13,629 nt of DNA from Entrophospora sp. SA101 (lineage: Eukaryota > Glomeromycota > Glomeromycetes > Entrophosporales > Entrophosporaceae), in NCBI GenBank assembly GCA_958430865.1, contig CAUDNR010001084.1, positions 3,958 to 17,586 of the forward strand, given 5' to 3'. Positions within the stretch are counted from its first letter, which is position 1. Each line of letters starts with the position of its first letter. Below the pieces are notes generated by a model. It was not told where the DNA came from. It searched no databases and saw only the letters and a list, made by a program, of their open reading frames with translations. Below are positions 1-8,359 of this stretch, one piece after another. The translations under genes and the position numbers were made by a program.

Positions 1-189
1 TTTGCACATAAAATGTTTCACAATTTTGGTGTAACATGCTGCGCGCGCACCCTGCGCACCCTGAATTTCCAACACTGCTGACACCTGATCTGTTACCACG
101 GGCAAGTCAACATGGTTATAGACTCGTTGATCTTGATCTTTAAACGTGATAGGATCTGAAATAAGTTCAACAGATTTTAATTTATTCAT
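1..189 (-). pseudogene. Partial LamG-type gene, first exon, divergent after codon 38, open to window edge
   Basis: The reading frame starts at the ATG at 187-189 and stays open to base 1 (63 codons). Codons 1-38 (MNKLKSVELIS... to ...VVTDQVS) closely match exon 1 of the intact LamG-carbonic anhydrase gene at 3468-3633. After about base 76 the match stops. Instead of the LamG strand SVTFRLKL and the donor after FHKG, it reads AVLEIQGAQGARAAC..., encoded by a GC-rich stretch at 39-62 with a duplicated CAGGGTGCG. The first strands of the LamG fold are therefore present and the rest is replaced, at least within the window. It is either a broken copy or a new chimera continuing to the left. The upstream block at 190-574 supplies a promoter like that of the intact gene. 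No function should be assigned. Confidence 0.6.
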
Positions 190-574
190 GTTTTATGAAA
201 CAATGATAGATTAATAAGTTTAATATGCAAGATTTATTGTATCTTCTAACACAAGTGTTTGTGTACGAGTATCAATCAATGGTTATGGGAAGGTTTCTGT
301 CGACCCTTTTATATTATAATCCCAGGCTATTTTAAGATTGATTAAATTTTCACTAGTGTATTTTCGCATGTTACACCTTGCAAAAATATTGTTATGCATT
401 TGTCGTGTAATTCTTGCACAAAAAGCTATTTTAAGCATTTTAATGAATTTATGTATGCCTTTGAACAAATAACCATAAGCCAGTATTTTTTTGGCAACCA
501 TATATTTACATTGAATTTTTTAAGATTGTCTGTTATAACTTTGGACCTTAATTTTCACGAAAGTCAATTCTGAT
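190..574 (-). promoter_or_regulatory. Promoter/5' UTR block of the left LamG copy (duplicate of 3634-4029)
   Basis: The sequence upstream of the ATG at 189 is alignable almost throughout with 3634-4029. Shared stretches include TTTTATGAAACAATGATAG, GGTTATGGGAAGGTTTCTG, TTACACCTTGCAAAAA and the end at CACGAAAGTCAATTCTGATA. Similarity stops near 574. Conservation of the whole block together with exon 1 shows that promoter and first exon were duplicated as one unit. A 219-bp open frame inside it has no domain and is treated as chance. Confidence 0.6.
305..313 (-). promoter_or_regulatory. TATA box candidate of left LamG copy
   Basis: On the minus strand this reads TATAAAAGG, a near-perfect TATA box, about 115 nt upstream of the ATG at 189. 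The same motif sits at the equivalent place before the intact gene (3731-3739). The transcription start would be expected some 25-35 nt downstream, near 270-285. Confidence 0.45.
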
Positions 575-1789
575 ATTAATGCTAATATTAGTATACTGTA
601 TATTGATATTAATATTAATATATTTAAGAATTCAATTATTCATTATTTTTTAAATATAACAATGAATAATTCGTAATAAGTTTTTTTTGTAATGTTACAA
701 TTCTATTATTTTTTTCATGAAATTCATATATGTATTCTACGTGGAATCCATAGCTGCCCAAGAGTAAATTATTTATTTTTAATATAAGAAAAGAGAGAAT
801 TTTTACATCTTGAAAAAACCAAGTTCATGCGACTTCCTCCTTTGCATTGATACATTTTTTTAAATTTTATATATGTCGATCGCCCTATCGACCATCAAAT
901 ACACTGTTGTCTCGAATGGCAGATATTTTTTGTTAAATTCTTTTTTTAATATCATGATGTTTGTCATCATTTAATAAGCCTCTCACTCTCAACAATTTCT
1001 ACGCCTATAATTTTCTTTACTACTTCTGTGTTCGAGACACTCATATTTAAGTAAATTGATCTTTATATAACAAAAAAAAAATTTTTTTCTTAATAAATGA
1101 TGTTAAGCCCTATAAAAGTGATTTCTATTTATTGCTTAAATTATATGGCCTTTTTAATAGAAACGGGCCATATTGTTTTGAGAAAATTAAAAAAAGGTCT
1201 GTATTTCAAGTAATTCACTATTGTTTTTAAAACTTTAATGGAAAGGTATCTCAAAATTTATCAAGTAAAGCAGGAATAGTTTCTAAATCAAAAATGTTCT
1301 AGATGAGGAGTTACATATAACAGCAATATTAACTCAAAATTGCTTTTTTCACAATATTGTACAATTTGAAGTATTTTTTTTTTTTATTTGCGCGTTTTTT
1401 CTCTCTCGGGAAAAAAATTAAATCATCATAAATTTATTTATGATTAAACAGGTAGTAAATAGATATAACGCCTGTTGATATATCTGACACAATAGCAAAA
1501 TATGGTGGCAATTTAGAGAAAAAACTGATTTTGTACTTTATATTTTTCTTAATATAAGCAACAGTGTTCGTTATCAAAACTAAAACATAAGTCAAAACGA
1601 AAGATTTTGACTTTCGCACAGTTGTGAAATTCTATAGTTTGGAAACGAACACTAATAGCAAAAAATAAAATGATGATGATATTTGACCAAAGGTTTTTGG
1701 AACATTATATATATATTACTAAAATATGCCTATGATGGTAAAATTCACCAGAATTGGCGTTATGAAAATAAAATTCATAATTTATAAAT
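575..1789. other. Intergenic, AT-rich, no gene recognised
   Basis: The stretch holds no open frame with a recognisable domain. It contains small imperfect hairpins in AT-rich sequence (ATTATTCATT at 635-644 with its complement at 661-670; ATATGGCC at 1143-1150 with GGCCATAT at 1166-1173) and homopolymer runs of A and T. A 61-codon minus-strand frame at 1434-1619 has one hydrophobic stretch but no splice context or domain, and I do not call it a gene. Confidence 0.5.
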
Positions 1790-2188
1790 TTAGGATGATG
1801 TTAATGAAACTTTACTATCATTTTTATCTATTATAAATAACAAATGACAGAACAACTTCGGGTCTTCGTTTGAAAACATTAACATTCAAATAAAATAAAA
1901 ACTTTAAAATCATTATAAATCCTTAAAATCGTAAACCTTTAAAATAAAACCACTGTTTTATTTATTTTATTTTCGTTTAAAATGAAGCGTTTTAGTAAAA
2001 GCTATGTTTTATTTGCTTTAGTTAGTAAGCAAAAGTTGGAATTGATGTTGGTTATAGTCATTTTATATATGATGGGATTTGTCAATGTTCCATTGTAAAA
2101 TGATTGTGAACTTTATTAAAAGAAAAATTGAATCTCAAAATAACAAAAATCAATTATTATAATATGTATATTTATTTTGAATCAATGT
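1790..2188. repeat. 3' flank of LamG-carbonic anhydrase gene, duplicated at about 6560-6850
   Basis: Shared stretches such as ACAACTTC(A/G)GGT, TTTGAAAACATTA, AATAAAATAAAA, CTTAGTAAAA/TTTAGTAAAA and ATGTTTTATTTGCT occur here and at 6660-6850, in the same order relative to the carbonic anhydrase last exon. This copy has about 170 extra bases (about 2020-2190) between the shared part and the stop codon. The last exon and its 3' flank were therefore duplicated together. Confidence 0.6.
2171..2176 (-). terminator. Poly(A) signal candidate, LamG-carbonic anhydrase gene
   Basis: The minus strand reads AATAAA 13 nt after the stop codon, a canonical eukaryotic polyadenylation hexamer. Sequence this AT-rich produces such hexamers by chance, so the support is positional only. 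Confidence 0.35.
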
Positions 2189-3633
2189 TTATATAACTTT
2201 TAATAACAAACCATCTTTTAAATCAAAAACCAATCCATGAATTTGTATTGTTTGTTCAGCAGATTTAACAAAATAATTTTTACTAATTTTTTCCACTTGT
2301 TTCACAACATTAGCTTTGACCAATTTGTCTTGAACTTCAGGAGTTCCAAAATTTGGATTGGTGTGAGAGAATTCGGGGTTTATCGTTGCCAATCCACGTA
2401 TTCCTTCTAGCCATTTTTCTAGATCAGGTTCAAGGCCTGGCTCAAAACAGCTTTTTGCTCCACCACAACCTGTATGGCCTAAAGAGGGGTAGAAAAGATA
2501 TTATTTATTTATCATTTTCATTAAAAAGAATTGAATATTTAAATTAAAAATTCATTTATTATTTACCACAAATAACAATATGAGAAACTTTCAAATAATT
2601 GACAGCATATTGTAACACTGACATGCAATTGGCATCATTGGGGTTGAATTGATTTGCTATGTTACGATGCACAAATAATTCGCCAAATCCTGATTTAGTG
2701 ATGAGTTCAGGCGGAACACGAGAATCAGAACATCCTGTATAATGAACGAATGAATGAATAAATTATCTTTACCAGATACTATTTTTATATAACTATAATG
2801 ATAAAAATCAATTTAAACATTACCAAACCAAAGAACTTTTGGTTCTTGTTTTTTAAGTTTATCAAAAAATTCTTTATTATTCTGATTTTCACTTGACCAT
2901 TGTTGGTTATTTTCAAGTAATTCTTTAATTTTATCGCCTTTAAAATCATCCTTCACTTCTTTAGCAGATAAGCACCAGTTGAAATAACGAAAATTACTAT
3001 TTGATAGAATGATCATTTAATATTTTTGTGATTTGGATCAACTTCATTAATGTGATAAATCGTACCTGATTGCTCCATTAACCGCATCATAGGAGTAAGC
3101 TTTTCCGATATATAGCGGCCCATCATGGAATGAAACAGTCTCCGGGATGTAACATATCCCGTCTATTTTACCGTCTATGTAAAGATCTAATTTATTTCCA
3201 GGACCAGAAAATACATAAGCTATATGGTACCATTTGTTTAATGAAAGTGAGGGAAGAAGGGTGAGTTTTATATAATTAACCAAGCTGGTTGCGAAGCCAG
3301 CAGACATTCTCTCTCCATGCATCCAGATCCCAGGCGTCAAGTTTTTATCGTCAGTACCTAAATGTATGTATATTTTATTTGAAGCCGAGAAATCACCAGT
3401 TGGATAAAATTATAAAAAAAAAAATCAATTTTAACCAATAATTTTGCTGACGATGCAAAAAGCATACCTTTGTGAAAAATAGTAGTCCAGTTAGGATTAT
3501 GACTCAAAAGTTTCAATCGGAATGTCACTGACACCTGATTTGTTACCACGGGCAAGTCAACATGGTTAAAAACTCGTTGACCTTGAGCTCCAAACGTAAT
3601 AGGACCTGAAATAAGTTCAACGGATTTATTCAT
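2189..3633 (-). CDS. LamG/concanavalin-like domain fused to beta-carbonic anhydrase (5 exons, 362 aa)
   Basis: Proposed exons (minus): 3633-3468, 3357-3066, 2996-2824, 2734-2567, 2478-2189. Introns are 110, 69, 89 and 88 nt, all GT-AG, in phases 1, 2, 1, 1. The sum is 1089 nt with no internal stop. Residues about 1-165 form a LamG/laminin-G-3 type jellyroll with the hallmark [11 protein letters not shown]...LDLYIDGK. Residues about 180-362 are a complete beta-class carbonic anhydrase, which interconverts CO2 and bicarbonate. Zinc ligands C212, H268, C271 and the D214/R216 dyad lie in CSDSR and HTGCGG; the 56-residue Cys-to-His spacing matches E. coli Can (known family fact). The usual C-terminal [13 protein letters not shown] strand is present. 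No signal peptide or membrane segment is seen, so a cytosolic enzyme is inferred. The start is the ATG shared in position with both LamG paralogues, with A at -3. The role of the LamG part is unknown; carbohydrate or protein binding is a guess. Confidence 0.88.
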
Positions 3634-4029
3634 GTTTTATGAAACAATGATAGATTAATAAGTTTAATATGCAAAATTTATTGTATCTTCTAATACAAGT
3701 GCCAATGGTTATGGGAAGGTTTCTGTCGACCCTTTTATATTATAAACCCAGGCTATTTTAAGATTGATTAAATTTCATCTAGTGTATTTCGCGTGTTACA
3801 CCTTGCAAAAAAGTTAATATTGTTATGCATTTATAGTTTTACATCGTGTAATTCTTTCACAAAAAAATACCAAATTGCTATTTAATGAATTTCTATAAAT
3901 GTACGTGTACCTTTGCACATATAATCATAAGCCAATAATTTTTTGGCAATTAATGAAATTATTTTAAGGTTATATTTTTATTGTCTGTTATAATTTTGGA
4001 CCTTAAGTTTCACGAAAGTCAATTCTGAT
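3634..4029 (-). promoter_or_regulatory. Promoter/5' UTR block of the LamG-carbonic anhydrase gene
   Basis: This is the upstream block shared with 190-574. Relative to that copy it lacks about 20 nt (TTTGTGTACGAGTATCAAT in the other copy) after ACAAGTG. Homology ends near 4029, just before sequence flanking the foldback element. Conservation over nearly 400 bp of noncoding DNA could reflect a recent duplication, constraint, or both. Confidence 0.5.
3731..3739 (-). promoter_or_regulatory. TATA box candidate of the LamG-carbonic anhydrase gene
   Basis: The minus strand reads TATAAAAGG about 98 nt before the ATG at 3633, followed downstream by GGTCGACAGAAACC. It is identical in the left copy (305-313) and absent from the corresponding region of the third copy upstream of 12675. 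Confidence 0.5.
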
Positions 4030-4060
4030 AATTAGGCGTGGTGAATTGGTTATCATTGGA

Positions 4061-4213
4061 TAAATAAAAGGGAATTGCTATTTCTCACCGGTGGTGATTG
4101 TCACCACTTAAGGAATTATGATTAACCCCAACCCTAACTCCGCCCCACGCAATTTTAATTCCTTAGGTGGTGACAATCACCACCGGTGAGAAATAGCAAT
4201 TCTCTAAATAAAA
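4061..4213. mobile_element. Foldback MITE, Mutator-like (MULE) candidate, with 9-bp direct repeats
   Basis: The element is 4070-4204. Arms 4072-4118 and 4156-4202 are inverted copies of 47 bp differing at one position (core CACCGGTGGTGATTGTCACC), separated by a 37-nt loop. The identical 9-mer TAAATAAAA flanks it at 4061-4069 and 4205-4213. Long terminal repeats filling most of a tiny element, together with an 8-11 bp target duplication, fit Mutator-type nonautonomous elements (family knowledge). The 9-mer is low-complexity, so the duplication call is moderate. There is no coding capacity. Confidence 0.6.
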
Positions 4214-4468
4214 AGGGACACAAAAAATTTCTTTAAAATTAAAAAAAAAATTTAACAATAATAATATATAATCTATTCTATCTACAATAATACCGTTTTG
4301 AATAGTCGTGGCATTACTTAGAACCCTTTCAATATAAAAATATATTCACTAAAAGTTTTTAATAATGAGGTTCATGCTTATTATATAAAATAAGTCTGTT
4401 CATCTATGAGCTGGATATTTTCATATTAATGAATGTCACCATTTTATTGAAATTTGGTCATATATATA
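4214..4468. other. AT-rich spacer between two transposons
   Basis: No open frame or conserved motif is recognised. The right end is a run of TA dinucleotides (4461-4470), the insertion site used by the adjacent Tc1/mariner element. Confidence 0.4.
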
Positions 4469-4470
4469 TA

Positions 4471-5475
4471 CAGTACTTACCCAAAAGTTTCGGACCCCCT
4501 AAGTTCATTAATTACGCAAAATACTACATAACATTTACACAAAAAATTTATATTTATTTATAGCTTAGATTTTCGAGAAACTATATATAAAATTCCAGGC
4601 TTTTAGCACCGATAGATCTCAAATAATAATAAATAAAAAATTTCTGATTAATTTTCGAAAATAAAAATTTTGAAGATCAATTTTTTCAATTTTTTGAATT
4701 TTTTGACGGATTTTTTCAACATCAACATTTAAATATATACATTTAAAATTTAATATTTGGTAGGCCATCCATTACTTGCAATGCATGCAAGCCTCTTCTG
4801 ACTGTGTTTATTGAAACTTTCAAACCAGTTTTTTGATTGAGTTGATTTTTTATTACTTTAGCTGTTTTGTGTGGTTATTTTTCATGGCAATTTTTTTCAA
4901 TAATTTTTGATGATCACTATTTAGTATTTTTGGTCGGCCACTTCGAGGCAAGTTTTTAACATCCCTTCTTTCTTCATAACTTTGTATAGTTTGAATAACT
5001 GTGGTTTTAGAAAAGCCAAGGATTTTACTAATTTTTGTTTTTGAAGTATTACCTTTATAAAGACCAATAATTTGACCACGATCAGCTTCAGTTAAATTAG
5101 TCATTTTCGTGTTGTTTAAAAATTTATCAAAAAAAAAAGATAATAGAATTACGTATAAAAAAAAATTATTTTGTTTTTTTTTGAGATTCCAATGATCTTA
5201 GACTATCACATATAAAAATTTCAAAACACATTTCTATATAGATTTTGGTGCAATTGTTAAAAAATCACTTGTCAAGATCTTTTATTTTCGAAAATTAATC
5301 AGAAATTTTTTATTTATTATTATTTGAGATCTATCAGTGCTAAAAGCCTGGAATTTTATATATAGTTTCTCGAAAATCTAAGCTATAAATAAATATAAAT
5401 TTTTTGTGTAAATGTTATGTAGTATTTTGCGTAATTAATGAACTTAGGGGGTCCGAAACTTTTGGGTAAGTACTG
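4471..5475. mobile_element. Tc1/mariner-type transposon with 196-bp terminal inverted repeats, nonautonomous
   Basis: The element begins CAGTACTTACCCAAAAGTTT and ends with the complement, flanked by TA on both sides (4469-4470 and 5476-5477), the signature of Tc1/mariner insertion. The terminal repeats are 4471-4666 and 5280-5475, 196 bp each. By eye they differ at one site (4610), which argues for fairly recent activity. Between them lie only the N-terminal DNA-binding portion of a transposase and its leader. The DDE catalytic region is absent, so mobility would depend on a transposase made elsewhere. Confidence 0.88.
4743..5104 (-). pseudogene. Tc1-type transposase fragment: paired-like helix-turn-helix, frameshifted, catalytic domain missing
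   Basis: The first frame runs from the ATG at 5102-5104 to a stop at 4853-4855. It has the Tc1 N-terminal HTH (TEADRGQIIGLYKGN...KISKILGFSKTTVIQTI) followed by a GRP hinge (RSGRPKIL), the usual linker between the two HTH units. Near 4860-4870 one base appears to be missing. In the next frame the second HTH continues (KNQLNQKTGLKVSINTVRR, LHAL) to a stop at 4743-4745. Nothing resembling the DDE/D domain follows before the left terminal repeat. The fragment could still make an N-terminal DNA-binding peptide, but no transposase. Confidence 0.8.
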
Positions 5476-5477
5476 TA

Positions 5478-6559
5478 TATATATATCAATAAATGTTAGA
5501 AAGTCGTCATTTTGAAAAGTAATAAATTTGCTATGTTATTACATCCCGATATCTTATATGCACCATTTTATCAAAACTTGGTTGTCATTTATTTAACTAA
5601 ACAGGATATTTTACAAATATTTGCTGCATGTTTGACCTATGTCAAATTTGATTCTTTTACTTGTGTAAGAAATCTTCATGCCATGTGACCAAGAAATATT
5701 CGAGACATTAACATTTCCGAGTTATCTAATGAGTGAAGAAATCCTTTTGCGTTGCAATAGAAATGCACAAGTGAAGTTCATTTGTTTCCGAATTACATGC
5801 TCAATAAATTGAGAATATTTACTTCTAGATAATCGCATAATCCAATACTTCCTTTTTCTCTTGTGTGTTACTATTTATGGTTTTCGTATTTATCACGGTT
5901 TTGATATTAATATTGTAAATATTGCAGTAAATTTACCTTATCCTTGGATTTATGTTTGCGAGACATATTATGATGTATATCGATCTATGAGTATTTTTTG
6001 TGTGAAAATGAGAGAAATTGATTTCACATATTAATATAGTCAAACCTTGCCATATTGGATTATGATTAAATTTGCGTTATGACAGTTGCATTGAACATTG
6101 TTTAAAATTTGCATTTGGAAGTTGAAAGAATAATATCCAATTAGTTGTGAAAAATGTATCCAAGTTGACTCTGCTTCCAATAGGTTCTGCAGATTATTCT
6201 AAATGAAATAAACCAAATAATTGAAATTACAGCATCAACCAGGAAGACTTATTTGAATGCACAAGTCAATGCAGTTTTACTTCATATATAGATAAGGATG
6301 AAATTGTCATAATAGCTGGCTGTGGAATGAAAATTTCGCCTCATTCAGCTTGTGGAGTGAGTGAAATCATATTTTTTCTTGGAAATGAGGGTTTACAAAA
6401 TGCAAATGCATGGTTTGCAGCTTCTTCCTTCGATCCTTATTTTTCTACGATAAAAAAAATTCCCATTGTGGATTAAGTATTATTTGATAATGGAGCATGT
6501 TATAGGATTGCATATGTCTACACTTGGACAACTATTTGAAGTTACATTTTCCAGTTAAC
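5478..6559. other. Mostly unassigned DNA with one open plus-strand stretch and a relict transposon end
   Basis: The stretch contains ATAGTCAAACCTTGCC at 6036-6051, resembling the tip of another Tc1/mariner family, and the plus-strand open stretch at 6234-6476 listed separately. A further plus-strand frame at 5813-6033 is rich in I, Y, F and N, lacks an early Met, and I regard it as chance. No other gene, tRNA or array is seen. Confidence 0.4.
6234..6476 (+). other. Candidate plus-strand terminal exon or pseudogene fragment, unrecognised
   Basis: An acceptor-like TTGAAATTACAG ends at 6232. It is followed by 80 codons open to a TAA at 6474-6476 when read from ATC at 6234. Residues such as FECTSQCSFTSYIDKDE, IIAGCGMK, SPHSACGVSE and NANAWFAASSFDPYF are more varied than chance translations of this AT-rich DNA. 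I recognise no family and find no convincing upstream exon. A few open runs of this length are expected by chance in a window this size, so it remains a weak candidate. Confidence 0.2.
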
Positions 6560-6806
6560 AATAATGATGATGTGATATGATAAAAAATGCTAATAAAACT
6601 TTGTTATTATTTTTATTTACTATTTATCTCATCTGCCTGTGCTGTATTATAAATAATAAATAATGAAAAACAACTTCAGGTCCTTGTTTGAAAACATTAG
6701 CATTCGAATAAAATAAAAATAAAATAAAAACTATGCTTTGTTTTTGAAAGTTTATTTACGATTTTAAGGATTTATTTTAAAAAGATAATGATTTTACGGT
6801 TTTCAT
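6560..6806. repeat. Duplicated 3' flank of the orphan carbonic anhydrase exon
   Basis: This matches, in order, the region at about 1790-2020 downstream of the intact gene, including ACAACTTCAGGT, TTTGAAAACATTAGCATTC and the AATAAAATAAAA run. On the minus strand an AATAAA hexamer lies at 6770-6775, about 30 nt after the stop codon at 6807. Confidence 0.55.
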
Positions 6807-7114
6807 TTAAAGAAAAGACTTAGTAAAAAGCCATGTTTTATTTGCTGTAACCTTTAATAATGAGCCATTTTTTAAATCAAAAACAAATCCATGAACCTGT
6901 ATTGTTTGTTTAGCATATTTAACAAAATCGATTTTACTAACGTTTCCCATTTGATTCACGACATTATTTTTGACAAATTGGTCTTGAACTGCAAGATTAT
7001 TACCAAAATCGATGGGTTTTGCTACTTGTCCAAACAATACCCTCAACCATTTCATTAGATTAGGTTCAAGGTTTGATTCAAAACAACTTTTTACTCCACC
7101 ACAACCTGTATGGC
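6807..7114 (-). pseudogene. Orphan last exon of a second beta-carbonic anhydrase
   Basis: An intact 3' splice site (CTATTTAG, AG at 7115-7116) is followed, in the same phase as exon 5 of the intact gene, by 102 open codons. They begin HTGCGGVKSCFES and include QIHG/QVHGFVFDLKNGSLL near the end, clearly paralogous to residues 268-362 of the LamG-carbonic anhydrase. The C-terminus is slightly extended (ANKTWLFTKSFL). Two of three zinc ligands (His and Cys of HTGC) are kept. The exon with the first zinc Cys and the Asp/Arg dyad is missing from the sequence to the right, which instead holds unrelated DNA and then the kinase gene. It cannot make an active enzyme alone. Absence of stops or frameshifts suggests recent loss, or use as an alternative exon. 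Confidence 0.75.
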
Positions 7115-7116
7115 CT

Positions 7117-8139
7117 AAATAGGAATAAAAGAGAAATTAATACCATTGCAATCTGCTCTTCTATTTTTTTTTGTGGTCTTTCATTTTTAGTCTAACTTGG
7201 GGCACTGCATTCTTTGCATTGAATTATTCCCAAGCATTTCTTGGAGAAATTTATTTTCCATCCTGTACTTTTCAAGATTTAATGGGTGAATCTTGGAAGG
7301 TACAGGGTACAGGTGAAATTTGTCAATCCCCATACCTGTACTTTTCTGGTGACCCGAACCTTTAACTAAGGCTCCAAACAAATCTAATTGAATTGAATTT
7401 TAGAGTGATTTGATTCAATTCCTAAATTTTATATTAAATTTATATTACACAGTGAATCTCAATGTAGTGTATGTGTATCTCAATTTAGTGGATACTAATG
7501 GATTGAGGTTTAATAATAGAATTATTCTCCATATAACGAATTTCTTGATACAGTCAAACCTTGACACAGCCAAATGAATTGAGACATGTAAAATTTTAAA
7601 AATCCATTATGACAAGAATTTAATATTAATTATTATTATAGTCCACTGTGAGAAGGTTTGACTCATTAACTACTTCATATTCATGGCGTCAATTATGTGA
7701 TTAACAACTAATGGCAATGAACATTAAATGAGTTGATTAAAAATACAACTTAAAGCAACTATATATTCTAATAAATATTATCTTGAATGGATTCCTTATA
7801 ATGATTTAACAAATATTGAAAAGATGTGAAGGTGGTTTTTTGCAACTTATACCAAGCTATTTGGTTAAATGGTTATAAATGTTAGTTCACAGAAAAAGAG
7901 TAGGAATGTGGCATTAAAAAAATAGTTCACAAAATATTTCTGATGAAATTCTTAATGAGCAAAATTATTTTATTATAGTTGGCTTGGTCTAAAGACCTCC
8001 TAAATTTTGGGCAAATTTTAAAAGTATAGAAGTCACTTTCTGTCCCACCTTTTAAAAAAATAGCTCTATTAGTTGATAGAATATGTCTTTGGTTTTTAAT
8101 GTAATAGAGAGATTTTCTCAAAAAAATTATTTGTTGTAG
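7117..8139. other. Unassigned region between orphan exon and hAT-like MITE
   Basis: The expected carbonic anhydrase exon 4 is not found here. The stretch contains an imperfect hairpin (7262-7279 with 7289-7306), GTACAGG/CCTGTAC repeats up to 7346, two direct copies of ATCTCAAT(G/T)TAGTG near 7450-7490, and a possible relict mariner-like element bounded by AGTCAAACCTT (7552-7562) and AAGGTTTGACT (7653-7663). Short open frames on both strands lack domains. Confidence 0.4.
7262..7306. repeat. Imperfect hairpin, 18-bp arms
   Basis: CCTGTACTTTTCAAGATT at 7262-7279 pairs with AATCTTGGAAGGTACAGG at 7289-7306, 16 of 18 positions counted as a strict inverted repeat, with a 9-nt loop. Further GTACAGG/CCTGTAC copies follow within 45 nt. 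It may be a fragment of a repeat family; no function is assigned. Confidence 0.4.
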
Positions 8140-8359
8140 AGTTCTATTAAGGTTGTGGGCGAAACCTCCTTAGTAATTGCTGAAACCACAGCAAAACTAT
8201 ATTAAATCTTATCAAAAATCCTGTTGAAATTATGCCGAAATGGCGAAACCTCAAAATGCGAAACTCTGCCGAAACTCTAATAAACAATTAATGTGTAACC
8301 TGCCGAAACCCTGCTGATTGATTTCTGGATGAATTTTGGCAAGCAACCTTAAGTTCTAT
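8140..8359. mobile_element. hAT-like MITE, 204 bp, with perfect 8-bp target duplication
   Basis: The element is 8148-8351. The 8-mer AGTTCTAT flanks it at 8140-8147 and 8352-8359. The termini are TAAGGTTG and CAACCTTA, a perfect 8-bp inverted repeat. An 8-bp target duplication and a tip fitting YARNG are hallmarks of the hAT superfamily (family knowledge). Inside, GCCGAAAC/GGCGAAAC-like motifs recur at least six times (for example 8159-8166 and near 8236, 8250, 8269 and 8302), consistent with the subterminal transposase-binding repeats typical of hAT elements. It has no coding capacity. Confidence 0.7.

Noticed and set aside
283..501. 72-codon minus-strand frame upstream of the left LamG exon
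   Set aside because: It lies within the duplicated promoter block, and the equivalent region at 3720-3940 does not keep the frame. The translation has no domain.
1434..1619. 61-codon minus-strand frame with a hydrophobic stretch
   Set aside because: There is no homologue in the duplicated regions, no splice context and no recognisable signal or transporter motif. It is compatible with chance in AT-rich DNA.
2353..2547. Plus-strand frame opposite the last carbonic anhydrase exon
   Set aside because: It is antisense to a strongly supported coding exon and continues through its intron.
4119..4155. Telomere-like text as evidence of a chromosome end
   Set aside because: It is a single degenerate TTAGGG-TTGGGG stretch inside a MITE loop, not an array.
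7340..7366. GGTTCGGGTCACC on the minus strand as a tRNA/SINE B-box
   Set aside because: It only partly matches GGTTCGANTCC, with no A-box at the right distance and no cloverleaf.
7171..7381. Overlapping frames on both strands between the orphan exon and the MITE
   Set aside because: They arise from the repeated GTACAGG/CCTGTAC hairpin region. Neither strand shows a domain, and the two mutually exclude each other.
7927..8121. 64-codon minus-strand frame
   Set aside because: Composition is dominated by I, N, K, Y and L, with no domain or splice partner. It may be part of a dispersed repeat.
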